The translations under genes and the position numbers were made by a program. The notes below the pieces were generated by a model. The model was not told where the DNA came from. It made no database searches and was given only the letters and a program-made list of their open reading frames with translations. Shown in pieces: positions 1 through 6,720 of a stretch of DNA of 64,000 bases (its first letter is position 1; every line of letters starts with the position of its first letter). Origin of the DNA: JAIXRY01 sp031972855 (GTDB taxonomy: Bacteria > Patescibacteriota > Minisyncoccia > Phycocordibacterales > UBA9973); NCBI GenBank assembly GCA_031972855.1, contig DALYDY010000002.1, positions 107,392-171,391 on the forward strand. The letters run 5' to 3'.

Positions 1-240
1 ATTAAAAATAAAGACATGATTATTTCAGCTGGAGATCTTTCAGTTTTAGATAATATGGACTCTAATCTAAAACGATCAAGGATGATTAAAAAACTAAAAG
101 ATGCAAAAATGATAAAATCTTTAGGTGGTGAAAAAAGTAGAACATATACTATTACTTTTAATGAAAACTTCTTACTTAGAAGTTTGATAAAAGTTTTAAT
201 AAATGAAAAATTTATACCAGAATCATTGAATACAAAATAA
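1..240 (+). CDS. C-terminal fragment of an upstream-truncated protein, possibly Fic family
   Basis: The reading frame is open from base 1 and ends in TAA at 238-240, so only the C-terminal ~79 residues are inside the window. The visible part reads like a winged-helix segment (residues SRMIKKLKDAKMIKSLGG), followed by a strand and a tail (LLRSLIKVLINEKFIP) that resembles the C-terminal ends of Fic/DOC proteins. No catalytic motif is visible because that region lies upstream, so the Fic assignment is an inference. An internal ATG at 16 exists but need not be the start. It is followed after 1 nt by the DUF262-HNH gene, which suggests co-transcription. Confidence 0.45.
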   Translation: MKNKDMIISAGDLSVLDNMDSNLKRSRMIKKLKDAKMIKSLGGEKSRTYTITFNENFLLRSLIKVLINEKFIPESLNTK

Positions 241-241
241 A

Positions 242-1345
242 ATGAAGATAGATTTACATAAAATAAAAATAGCTGAAGTTGTAAAAGACTACAAAGACAG
301 TGCTGAGGAAGGTGTTACTGCTTTTGGCGGAAAACTCGATATTCGTCCAAAATATCAAAGAGAATTCGTGTACGACACAAAACATCGTGACGAAGTAATT
401 AAAACCGTTAAAAAAGATTTTCCACTCAATGTAATGTATTGGGTTAAAAAAGAAGATGAAAACTTTGAAGTACTTGATGGACAACAAAGAACTATTAGTA
501 TTGCTCAATTTGTAAATGGAGATTTTTCTATTGATTTTAACGGGAGAATTGCAATGTTCCACAATCTAACAAAAGAAGAACAAGATCAAATTCTAAATTA
601 TGAATTGATGATTTATCACTGTGAAGGACAAGAAAAAGAAAAACTTGACTGGTTCAAGATTATTAATATTGCAGGAATGGAACTAACACAACAAGAATTA
701 AAAAACGCAGTATATACTGGCTCTTGGCTTTCTGACGCAAAACTCAAATTTAGTAAAACAAATTGTGCTGCATATTTACTTGCAAATGATGGCGGACAAT
801 TAGTAACAGGATCACCAATCCGTCAGGACTATTTAGAAACTGCATTAACTTGGATAAATAATGAAGATATTGAAGGTTATATGGCAAAGCATCAGCACGA
901 TACAAACGCAGATGAATTATGGCAGTATTTCCAAAATGTAATTCATTGGGCAAGAGAAGTTTTTCCAAATTACAGAAAAGAAATGGCGAGTGTAAATTGG
1001 GGTGAATTATATAATGAATTTAATAAAAAGAAATTTGATTCATTAAAACTTGAGGAAGAAATTAAAAAATTAATGCAAGACGAAGATGTAACTAAAAAAT
1101 CTGGTATTTACCCATATGTTTTAACTCGCAAAGATAGATATCTTTCTATTCGTGCATTTACTCCAAATATGAAGCGCGAAGCATACGAAAGACAAAATGG
1201 TATTTGTTCATCATGTAAAAAAGAATTTTCTATTGGAAATATGGAGGCAGATCATATTGACCCTTGGCACGAAGGTGGTAAGACTACAACAGAAAATTGT
1301 CAGATGTTGTGTAAAGAATGTAATAGAAGAAAGTCAGGAAAATAA
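242..1345 (+). CDS. DUF262 domain protein with C-terminal HNH nuclease
   Basis: The 367-residue protein has an N-terminal DUF262 (ParB-like nucleotide-binding) domain carrying the hallmark DGQQR at residues 79-83. An HNH/McrA-type module follows at the C-terminus: CSSC near 323-326, the ADHIDPWHEGG core near 335-345, and a CKEC zinc pair near 357-360. DUF262 proteins such as GmrSD and SspE act as nucleotide-stimulated DNA nucleases in phage defence, so a defence nuclease is the likely role; that role is family inference. The gene starts 1 nt after the preceding stop and ends 2 nt before a second HNH gene, forming a compact nuclease cluster. Confidence 0.85.
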   Translation: MKIDLHKIKIAEVVKDYKDSAEEGVTAFGGKLDIRPKYQREFVYDTKHRDEVIKTVKKDFPLNVMYWVKKEDENFEVLDGQQRTISIAQFVNGDFSIDFNGRIAMFHNLTKEEQDQILNYELMIYHCEGQEKEKLDWFKIINIAGMELTQQELKNAVYTGSWLSDAKLKFSKTNCAAYLLANDGGQLVTGSPIRQDYLETALTWINNEDIEGYMAKHQHDTNADELWQYFQNVIHWAREVFPNYRKEMASVNWGELYNEFNKKKFDSLKLEEEIKKLMQDEDVTKKSGIYPYVLTRKDRYLSIRAFTPNMKREAYERQNGICSSCKKEFSIGNMEADHIDPWHEGGKTTTENCQMLCKECNRRKSGK

Positions 1346-1347
1346 AT

Positions 1348-1725
1348 ATGAAAAGAGATAGTATTCCTACTGATATAAAACGAGCTGTTTTGGTTGAGGC
1401 AGGTCATCGTTGTGCTATTCCAACATGTCGCGCTACTACAACTGAAATTGCTCATATTATTCCTTGGTCTGAAACACAAGACAATTCATTTATTAATTTA
1501 ATTGCACTTTGCCCTACATGTCATACAAGATTCGATCAAAAAAAAGAAATTGATCGTCTTTCAATTAAGATGTACAAACACAATCTTGGTATATTAAATA
1601 ATCGTTACGGTGAATTTGAACGTAGATTGTTTGAGTATTTAGCAGTTTCAGGAGAAAGAGTTTTTGTCGTTGGTGCTGGAGGAGATTTACTTGTTGCAAA
1701 TGGAGTAAAGGATGGTTTTTTTTGA
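1348..1725 (+). CDS. HNH endonuclease, interrupted by a frameshift at a T8 run
   Basis: The first ~60 residues form an HNH domain with CAIPTC, the core AHIIPW and a CPTCH zinc-binding pair. The frame closes at TGA 1723-1725, immediately after a run of eight T (1716-1723). With seven T the frame would continue as GFFEDKK and stay open to a TAA at 1868-1870, adding about 48 plausible residues. The gene is therefore either frameshifted, misread in the homopolymer, or rescued by slippage. It lies 2 nt downstream of the DUF262-HNH gene and was probably co-transcribed with it as part of a nuclease or defence cluster. Confidence 0.75.
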   Translation: MKRDSIPTDIKRAVLVEAGHRCAIPTCRATTTEIAHIIPWSETQDNSFINLIALCPTCHTRFDQKKEIDRLSIKMYKHNLGILNNRYGEFERRLFEYLAVSGERVFVVGAGGDLLVANGVKDGFF

Positions 1726-1870
1726 AGACAAAAAAGTTGGTGGAATGGACTTAGCTATTTCTACTAGTAGTGGTTTTAAAAGAAACTTCCCAATGTCTTT
1801 TACTTATTGGGTTACAGATGTTGGTGTTGATTTTATTAAGCGATATGCAGATGGTAAAGATATTGAATAA
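1718..1870 (+). pseudogene. Out-of-frame C-terminal continuation of the HNH gene
   Basis: This frame (FFEDKKVGGMDLA... ending ADGKDIE) has no good start of its own. It begins exactly at the T8 run where the upstream HNH gene stops, and its composition is protein-like with hydrophobic and aromatic residues. It is best read as the original C-terminus of that gene. No function is assigned to this tail. Confidence 0.6.
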
Positions 1871-1906
1871 TAACTTGATTAAGAATTTGTATAAAAAATA
1901 AATAAA

Positions 1907-2563
1907 ATGCTCCAAAAACTAAAAATCCCACTATTTGCAATATTGTTCTCACTATCATTCATTTTGATTTGGAAAGTATTGAAGCTTCCATCGGACGAAG
2001 TAATGATTGAACTTGCACGTGGATGCTTCCTAAAATACGGATTCATCACCGTACTTATCGCCGCTATTATCGAAAGTATGCTTGTGGTGGGATGGTATCT
2101 ACCAGGAGGGATTGTAATATTCTCTGGTGTCATACTCGCGTCAGGTCATCCATATCTCGCAATATTGTCTGTATCAGCGACAATCATCGGCTGTACTATC
2201 GGCTACACCGCGAACTATTTCCTCGGGAAATATGGCTGGTACAAATTATTCACCAAATTTGGATTGTCCAAGTCTCTCACTGAAGCCGAAATACAATTCG
2301 CAAAGTATGGATACAAGGCGATGTATATGTCGTATTGGCAGCCCAATCTCGCAGCTCTCATATCTACTTGTGCCGGAATTACAAAAGCACCATTCTGGAA
2401 ATTCTTCCTCTCTTCTTTTACTGCGACAATACTCTGGTCAATATTCTGGGGAAGTTCGACATATATTCTCGGTGAGAAAATTCTGTCATATTTGGGAATT
2501 GTATTCTTTGGAATAATGATAGGGTGGATAGGATATATAGTCTATAAGAATTATAGGAAATAA
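1907..2563 (+). CDS. DedA family (VTT domain) membrane protein
   Basis: The 218-residue protein has about six hydrophobic segments. The DedA/VTT region includes an ESMLVVGWYLPGG stretch, a conserved glycine-rich central part and the KYGYKAMYMSYWQP segment, where DedA proteins carry a conserved membrane-dipping arginine/glycine region. DedA proteins act in the cytoplasmic membrane as lipid scramblases or undecaprenyl-phosphate flippases and support envelope homeostasis. The gene is more GC-rich than the nuclease genes upstream. It has an isolated start 36 nt after the HNH tail, and a DUF1398 gene follows 17 nt downstream. Confidence 0.8.
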   Translation: MLQKLKIPLFAILFSLSFILIWKVLKLPSDEVMIELARGCFLKYGFITVLIAAIIESMLVVGWYLPGGIVIFSGVILASGHPYLAILSVSATIIGCTIGYTANYFLGKYGWYKLFTKFGLSKSLTEAEIQFAKYGYKAMYMSYWQPNLAALISTCAGITKAPFWKFFLSSFTATILWSIFWGSSTYILGEKILSYLGIVFFGIMIGWIGYIVYKNYRK

Positions 2564-2580
2564 TTTATAATAAATATTAC

Positions 2581-3030
2581 ATGAACGACGCACAACAAAA
2601 ATTACAATCTGCTATGGCATACGCGATCAAAAATCGTCCAAAGGTTGGAGGGTTTCCATTTCTTGCTGAATGTCTAAGGAAGGCTGGTGTTAAGAAAAAT
2701 ATTTGGTCACTTCCTAGTGCCGAGAGTATCTATATCACAAAAGAAGGCTCTCTAGTAAAGCCTGGTGTACCTTTGGTGTCTGAAATGACACCTGTACCAG
2801 ACTTCGACAAAGAAGCACTCGTCAAAGCTCTCCAAAAAGATCAAGCGGGTGAAAGCACATTTCCAGAATTCCTACTCGCTACATGGAATGCAGGAGTTGT
2901 GAGCTATGAAGTGGACTTCATAGAACGTACAGTGTCATACCGTGGCGCTCTCGGTGAAGAATATGTAGAATCATATCCAAAAGTAGAAGTGGGCAAAGAT
3001 GACGATCTGGATATACTTATGTTTGTATAA
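2581..3030 (+). CDS. DUF1398 family protein
   Basis: The 149-residue protein matches DUF1398 (YbcV-like) throughout. Recognisable features are an early VGGFPFLAECLRKAGV segment, SIYITKEG, the DQAGESTFPEFL block near residues 98-110 and the VVSYEVDF C-terminal part. The biochemical function of the family is unknown. A TATAAT at 2566-2571 ends 9 nt before the ATG, which suggests a leaderless or near-leaderless transcript. Confidence 0.8.
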   Translation: MNDAQQKLQSAMAYAIKNRPKVGGFPFLAECLRKAGVKKNIWSLPSAESIYITKEGSLVKPGVPLVSEMTPVPDFDKEALVKALQKDQAGESTFPEFLLATWNAGVVSYEVDFIERTVSYRGALGEEYVESYPKVEVGKDDDLDILMFV

Positions 3031-3052
3031 ATACCTACTATATAATAATTTT

Positions 3053-3553
3053 ATGACTAAGTTTTATATATTTATTTCGATAATGATTGGTGCTATTTTA
3101 TTTATAAAATTATTAGGTGAGAATTCCTCTAAAAAAGAAAAAGTTAAACCTCTTTATAAATACAAAAAGAAAGACTTCTTAATCACTCGCCCTGAACATG
3201 AATTTTTTGATATTCTTGTTGAAATTCTTGGTGATAAATATCATGTATTCACTCAAGTACATTTACCAACAATTCTTGACCATAAAGTACCTAATGGCCA
3301 AAATTGGAAAGGGGCTTTTAGTCATATAAATGGAAAGTCTGTTGATTTTGTTATTTGTGACAAAGATTATATAAAACCACTACTCGCTATCGAGCTAGAT
3401 GACAAGAGTCATGAAAGAGAAGATAGAATATTACGTGATAGTGAAGTAGAGAGAATGATGGAAGAATCTGGAATGAAACTTGTACGTTTCGAGAATCATG
3501 GTAATTTTGATAAAGAAGAGATAAGAAAAACTATTTTAGAAAAGTTAAATTAG
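3053..3553 (+). CDS. Membrane-anchored DUF2726 nuclease-like protein
   Basis: From the ATG at 3053 the protein has 166 residues: one N-terminal membrane segment (residues ~4-20), then a DUF2726 domain. VDFVICD and LLAIELDDKSH supply the D...ExD pattern of PD-(D/E)XK nucleases, followed by a basic helix and the terminal LVRFEN strand. This start is chosen over one at 2999 because TATAAT (3041-3046) sits 6 nt before it and the longer version overlaps the previous gene. DUF2726 domains are often found in DNA-processing proteins; membrane tethering is unusual. Substrate unknown. Confidence 0.75.
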   Translation: MTKFYIFISIMIGAILFIKLLGENSSKKEKVKPLYKYKKKDFLITRPEHEFFDILVEILGDKYHVFTQVHLPTILDHKVPNGQNWKGAFSHINGKSVDFVICDKDYIKPLLAIELDDKSHEREDRILRDSEVERMMEESGMKLVRFENHGNFDKEEIRKTILEKLN

Positions 3554-3559
3554 ATTTTT

Positions 3560-3600
3560 ATTCCTCACACAATGTTCTAAGTTTTGCGTGAGGAATTTTA
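3560..3600 (+). terminator. Intrinsic terminator after the DUF2726 gene
   Basis: ATTCCTCAC (3560-3568) pairs with GTGAGGAAT (3588-3596) and is followed by TTTTA, seven bases after the stop codon. Confidence 0.75.
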
Positions 3601-3607
3601 GTATATA

Positions 3608-3634
3608 TTGACAATATGTAAAACATATTATAAT
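3608..3634 (+). promoter_or_regulatory. Sigma-70-type promoter for the 3746 gene leader
   Basis: TTGACA (3608-3613) and TATAAT (3629-3634) are both consensus hexamers, but the spacer is only 15 bp. It would start a leader of about 105 nt containing the hairpin at 3671-3720. Confidence 0.5.
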
Positions 3635-3670
3635 GTAGCATTATATACAGCTCTTTCAAGGTCATAGATT

Positions 3671-3720
3671 TTGGTTTGGAGACCCTAGGTCATTTACAGG
3701 GGTTAGGGTCTCTAAACCAA
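3671..3720 (+). promoter_or_regulatory. Long leader hairpin upstream of the 3746 gene
   Basis: A 17-bp stem with one G.U pair (3671-3687 with 3704-3720) and a 16-nt loop is followed by TTTTATA. It resembles a terminator placed inside the 5' leader, 25 nt before the next ATG, so an attenuator is possible. Confidence 0.5.
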
Positions 3721-3745
3721 TTTTATAACCACTAAATAAAAAGTA

Positions 3746-4063
3746 ATGAAAAAAACAACCATTGTTAATCTCTATGAGTTTATTCAACTATTAGAGGATC
3801 AGAAGGTAAAGGGATTTAAATTTCCAAACCTTGAACAAATTATTTTTCATCTTTCTCAACAAAAAGAAGAAAATGACACTTTTATTCCAATAGGAACAGG
3901 AGAATTTATTGCCTTAATAAGGCCAAATATTTTCCCGGACGAGTTACAATTCATTAATAAAGTTGGCAACTTTATTGTAGTTGTAATGGAAGTAAGTCAT
4001 TTAAACAGGGTTTTCTTAAACGGAAAATCGTTGATTACCTGGACGATTCCACAAGAAGGGTAG
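3746..4063 (+). CDS. Uncharacterised 105-residue protein
   Basis: I do not recognise this protein. It is a single soluble domain with an amphipathic N-terminal helix (NLYEFIQLLEDQ), a central stretch IPIGTGEFIALIRP and a final strand pair ending SLITWTIPQ; there are no cysteines or membrane segments. It is preceded by a consensus promoter and a strong leader hairpin and followed by an imperfect hairpin around 4079-4115, so it is a stand-alone transcription unit. Confidence 0.55.
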   Translation: MKKTTIVNLYEFIQLLEDQKVKGFKFPNLEQIIFHLSQQKEENDTFIPIGTGEFIALIRPNIFPDELQFINKVGNFIVVVMEVSHLNRVFLNGKSLITWTIPQEG

Positions 4064-4172
4064 TAAATGATGTACAATCATTTAGATACATCCACCTAAT
4101 TTAAAGTGGATGTATTTTTAATTTTAAGTGCTATAATTTTTTTGTATTATTATTTTAAAATCGTAAAAATAT

Positions 4173-4430
4173 ATGGAAAATACAAAAAATAAATGTAAAG
4201 CTTGTGAGAGTTGTCTAATGCCTTTTGATAAGGACCCAATGGGAGACAAAAGAGAGAATCCTAGATACTGTAGCTACTGCTTCAACAATGGAAAATTGTG
4301 TTATGAAGGTACAGACTTAAAAGAATTCCAAAAGGTGTGTTATGAATCAATGCGCAAAAATGGTACTCCATATATACTCGCAAAACTATACACATTTATG
4401 ATCCGTTTCGCCCCACGTTGGAAGAAATAG
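4173..4430 (+). CDS. Putative zinc ribbon protein (Zn_ribbon_2 type)
   Basis: The 85-residue protein has CESCLMPF followed ~18 residues later by CSYCF, the two metal-binding pairs of the 'putative zinc ribbon' family (CxxCxMP ... YCxYCxxNG). A helical tail follows (VCYESMRKNGT, MIRFAPRW). Such proteins occur alone or fused to regulators, and their role is unknown. The stop codon is 1 nt before the Nudix gene, implying a bicistronic unit. Confidence 0.75.
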   Translation: MENTKNKCKACESCLMPFDKDPMGDKRENPRYCSYCFNNGKLCYEGTDLKEFQKVCYESMRKNGTPYILAKLYTFMIRFAPRWKK

Positions 4431-4431
4431 T

Positions 4432-4938
4432 ATGATTACATCAAAATTTATAGACAAAAAAGGAATAGAATATACTTTTGAATATCACGAATGTGATGAT
4501 TTTAACGATCTTCCACAAGAAAGAGTGAAGCAAGTCTACGGAGTTTGTTTTACACAACCAGACAAGATAGTCCTTGGTTTTGGTTGGTTTGGTGGACATG
4601 AAAAATCATGGGGCCTCATTGGTGGATCTATAGAAAAAGGAGAAACTATTGAAGAAACTTTTACAAGAGAAATACAAGAAGAATCAAATATGAAAGTCTT
4701 GGATTTCACGCCTATTGGATATCAAAAAGTGACGACAGAAGGAAAAGAACCTATATACGAACTTCGAGTATCCGCAAAAGTTGAACCATTTGGAGATTTC
4801 GTAGAAGATCCAATGGGTGGAATTACAGAAATTAAAATCGTAGATGTAAAAGAATATAAAAATTATTTTGATTGGGGAGAAATAGGAGACGCTATAATAA
4901 AAAGAGGATACGAAATATCTTCAAAATTTTTTAAATAA
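4432..4938 (+). CDS. Nudix hydrolase
   Basis: The Nudix box spans residues 64-86: GGSIEKGE, then REIQEES, with a serine in place of the usual glycine after the EE pair. The catalytic glutamates that coordinate magnesium are intact. Nudix enzymes hydrolyse nucleoside diphosphates linked to another moiety; the substrate cannot be read from the sequence. The gene is translationally close to the zinc-ribbon gene upstream and ends at a bidirectional terminator shared with the GNAT gene. Confidence 0.85.
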   Translation: MITSKFIDKKGIEYTFEYHECDDFNDLPQERVKQVYGVCFTQPDKIVLGFGWFGGHEKSWGLIGGSIEKGETIEETFTREIQEESNMKVLDFTPIGYQKVTTEGKEPIYELRVSAKVEPFGDFVEDPMGGITEIKIVDVKEYKNYFDWGEIGDAIIKRGYEISSKFFK

Positions 4939-4967
4939 AAACCCGCTTTAATAGGCGGGTTTTGTTT
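4937..4967. terminator. Bidirectional terminator
   Basis: AAAACCCGC and GCGGGTTTT form a stem between the convergent Nudix and GNAT genes, with A- and T-tracts on the two sides. Confidence 0.85.
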
Positions 4968-5546
4968 TCACTTTTTAATAAATGAATTCCAAATTGGATC
5001 GAAGTCTTCTTTAAAAACAGCAAGAACTATATCATCGATATACTTACCATTTTTGAAAACATGATTCTTGAATCTAGCTTCTTCTTTGTATCCACACTTC
5101 ATACTGTAAGCTGCACTCCTCTCGTTTGTTTCAAAAACAAAGGATTGAATTTTGTGCAGATTTAGAGTGTTGAAAGCATAATTCAAAAGAAGCATCTTCG
5201 CTTCGAAGCCATAATCTTTTCCACGAAAAGACGATCCGAGCCATGCACCAGTGACAGCGTTCCTATGAACGAAGTCTATCTTGTGTAGACCCATAACACC
5301 GACAATCTCCTCTGTATCTTTTAGAAAGACACCGAGAGTGATATCGTCTCGTCTTTGGTAGAGAGATCCGATCCAAGATTCTTCACTCTGTACTGAGACA
5401 GGGAAGTTGTTACTAAGTAGATAATCTCGCATTTCGGGATCATTCATACCTAGTGAAAGAAATGTTGCATGACTCGCATCTAGCAAGCCAAGAGATACAC
5501 GAGTAGAAAATTTTTCACTCGAGTAATTCAAAAATAAATTTTTCAT
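4968..5546 (-). CDS. GNAT family N-acetyltransferase (RimJ/RimL-like)
   Basis: The 192-residue protein has the GNAT fold pattern: the IVGVMGLHKIDF strands, the acetyl-CoA loop around SSFRGKDYGFEAKMLLLNYAF (the usual GxG is modified) and the C-terminal HKIQSFVFETNERSAAYSMKCGYKEE region typical of RimJ/RimL/SpeG-type enzymes that acetylate protein N-termini or small amines. The acceptor is unknown. The minus-strand leader is long and holds a 12-bp terminator-like hairpin (5577-5603) plus a 17-bp inverted repeat (5633-5720), so expression may be attenuated. Confidence 0.85.
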   Translation of the reverse strand: MKNLFLNYSSEKFSTRVSLGLLDASHATFLSLGMNDPEMRDYLLSNNFPVSVQSEESWIGSLYQRRDDITLGVFLKDTEEIVGVMGLHKIDFVHRNAVTGAWLGSSFRGKDYGFEAKMLLLNYAFNTLNLHKIQSFVFETNERSAAYSMKCGYKEEARFKNHVFKNGKYIDDIVLAVFKEDFDPIWNSFIKK

Positions 5547-5576
5547 TTTTAAAATTTATTAAAAGTGTAAAATAAC

Positions 5577-5606
5577 AAAGCCATCTCAACATGAGATGGC
5601 TTTTAT
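5577..5606 (-). terminator. Terminator-like hairpin in the GNAT leader
   Basis: AAAGCCATCTCA and TGAGATGGCTTT pair perfectly (5577-5588 with 5592-5603). On the minus strand the stem is followed by GTTATTTT, about 30 nt before the GNAT start. Confidence 0.6.
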
Positions 5607-5632
5607 ATTCGTAAAATAATTTCGAGAAGATT

Positions 5633-5720
5633 AAATATACATACAAACACAAAAGCCATCGCACACACTATGTGCACAATTCCCGGCGTTTTCTGTATTC
5701 GAATGTTTGTATGTATATTT
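5633..5720 (-). ncRNA. Structured leader or small RNA element upstream of the GNAT gene
   Basis: A perfect 17-bp inverted repeat (5633-5649 with 5704-5720) encloses 54 nt containing a GCACA/TGTGC mini-hairpin. On the minus strand its interior carries GATGGCTTTT, which can pair with the left arm of the downstream terminator hairpin. That is the geometry of an antiterminator. Confidence 0.4.
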
Positions 5721-5782
5721 CATACTTATATATTTATACATGTTTTTAGTATATTTGTCAATTTATTTTAAAATAAAAAATA

Positions 5783-5802
5783 AAAAGCGTTTTGACGCTT
5801 TT
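5783..5802 (-). terminator. Terminator of the 62-residue zinc-finger-like gene
   Basis: AAAAGCG and CGCTTTT pair with a 6-nt loop, followed on the minus strand by TATTTTTTATTTT. The gene's stop codon (5801-5803) overlaps the stem. Confidence 0.75.
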
Positions 5803-5989
5803 AGGTTAGGATTAGACCGCTACTAAGAGATGTTTCCTTTTCGCAGTGCACACAAACATGTACACGTGTTTGAATTAACATTCCTCCTTGTGGTACAGAG
5901 GTTTCATCTTTAGAAACTCTTTCGTATTTGTGAATACAGAGAAGCTGTTTTAAGAAAATTAGAACATGTCCTAATGATATGTTTTTCAT
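5801..5989 (-). CDS. Small zinc-ribbon-like protein
   Basis: The 62-residue protein has CIHKYERV near residue 18 and CVHCEKE near residue 46. A Cys-His pair and a Cys-x2-Cys pair separated by a strand region could bind one zinc, as in DUF1660-type small proteins. Nothing else identifies a function. Upstream on the same strand lies a candidate small RNA with its own terminator (6044-6167), so the gene may be read either through that terminator or from a weak promoter between 6000 and 6045. Confidence 0.5.
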   Translation of the reverse strand: MKNISLGHVLIFLKQLLCIHKYERVSKDETSVPQGGMLIQTRVHVCVHCEKETSLSSGLILT

Positions 5990-6043
5990 AAGATATTAAG
6001 ATTGGTTTCCTATAAAGATATCACTTAGCGTACTAAAGTCAAT

Positions 6044-6167
6044 GAAAAAACCCACACCGTAAGATGTGGGCCGCTTGTCTAAGAAATGAAGTTGTAATCA
6101 ATCAAATTTTAAACTAGCTACGAAAAATTAACACTCAAAAAGTTAGAAGTAAAACCCTAACAATCCT
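6044..6167 (-). ncRNA. Candidate small RNA (~124 nt)
   Basis: A consensus promoter lies just upstream (see 6174-6202). The transcript would run to a GC-containing hairpin, CCCACA/TGTGGG at 6051-6070, followed on the minus strand by TTTTTT. A second hairpin near the 5' end pairs GTTAG with CTAAC. The predicted transcript contains no ATG-initiated reading frame. It could also be a leader with an attenuator for the 62-residue gene downstream. It resembles no RNA family I know. Confidence 0.5.
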
Positions 6168-6173
6168 TTTTGT

Positions 6174-6202
6174 ATTATATATTATATTAAAGCAAAGGTC
6201 AA
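6174..6202 (-). promoter_or_regulatory. Promoter of the candidate small RNA
   Basis: On the minus strand TTGACC (6197-6202), a 17-bp spacer and TATAAT (6174-6179) give a near-perfect sigma-70 promoter, with a start site expected near 6167. Confidence 0.65.
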
Positions 6203-6272
6203 TAGATGTAATTAGGACATATCTAACTATTAGCGTATACTCGCACGAGTCGGTTAGAAACAAATAATCAAG

Positions 6273-6314
6273 GTTACGCTGTATTTCTTTTTAAAAAAAG
6301 AAATACAGCGTAAC
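6273..6314. repeat. 42-bp near-perfect palindrome abutting a start codon
   Basis: Two perfect 20-bp arms (6273-6292 and 6295-6314) are separated by 2 nt and end 11 nt before the ATG at 6326. On the plus strand the RNA would form a very stable hairpin next to the start; as DNA it could be an operator or cruciform. Confidence 0.8.
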
Positions 6315-6325
6315 AAAAAAACAAT

Positions 6326-6538
6326 ATGCAAGACGAAGAAATCAAGAAAGACGAAACAACTCCTATAACAGTAGAAGTTTCAGAAACAGAAATTACAGAA
6401 ACAGCAGATGGAGCAGAAGCTCATGTTGAAAAAGTAGTAGTTACAGGCACTCATGTAGCAGGTGAAGATACAAAAGTTGAAATCGTTACTGAAGAAGGTG
6501 AAGAATCAGAAGAAGCGGCGGGAGAAGAAGTTAAATAA
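6326..6538 (+). CDS. Small acidic repetitive protein
   Basis: The 70-residue protein is strongly acidic, rich in Glu, Thr, Val and Ala, with no Cys, Trp or Phe and no membrane segment. It contains loosely repeated units of the type VEVSETEIT / VEIVTEEGE, suggesting a disordered or beta-prone acidic protein. No family is recognised. It is framed by a 42-bp palindrome at the start and an 18-bp-stem hairpin that includes the stop codon, so it is an isolated transcription unit. Confidence 0.55.
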   Translation: MQDEEIKKDETTPITVEVSETEITETADGAEAHVEKVVVTGTHVAGEDTKVEIVTEEGEESEEAAGEEVK

Positions 6539-6568
6539 ATAGACAAAGTTTATTTATTTAACTTCTTC
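6524..6568 (+). terminator. Long hairpin containing the stop codon of the acidic protein gene
   Basis: Perfect 18-bp arms (6524-6541 and 6551-6568) enclose a 9-nt loop. The TAA stop at 6536-6538 lies in the left arm. There is no clean T-tract, so it may stabilise the mRNA end or act with the terminator at 6639. Confidence 0.55.
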
Positions 6569-6638
6569 GGAAGTACTCGATTTTTCCTTCATAAGAAAAA
6601 TCAGAGTGCTGAGTAATCTAAGAGTTCACTTTTTATTT

Positions 6639-6680
6639 AAAAGTCCCACCAAACAATATGTTTGGTGGGACTTTTGTTTT
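6639..6680 (+). terminator. Strong intrinsic terminator
   Basis: AAAAGTCCCACCAAACA and its complement pair over 17 bp with a 3-nt loop, followed by GTTTTTAT. Confidence 0.85.
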
Positions 6681-6720
6681 TATACACATATAAGTTTGAT
6701 ATAGCGTATAATAGATGTAT

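Noticed and set aside
1723..1725. TGA read as an amino acid (recoded genetic code)
   Set aside because: TGA ends well-defined genes such as those at 10979-10981 and 43394-43396. Reading through 1723-1725 in the same frame gives no sensible protein; the shift is in the T-run.
5852..5876. Near-palindrome around ACATGTACACGTGT as an operator
   Set aside because: It lies inside the coding sequence of the 62-residue zinc-finger-like gene and is explained by the codons there.
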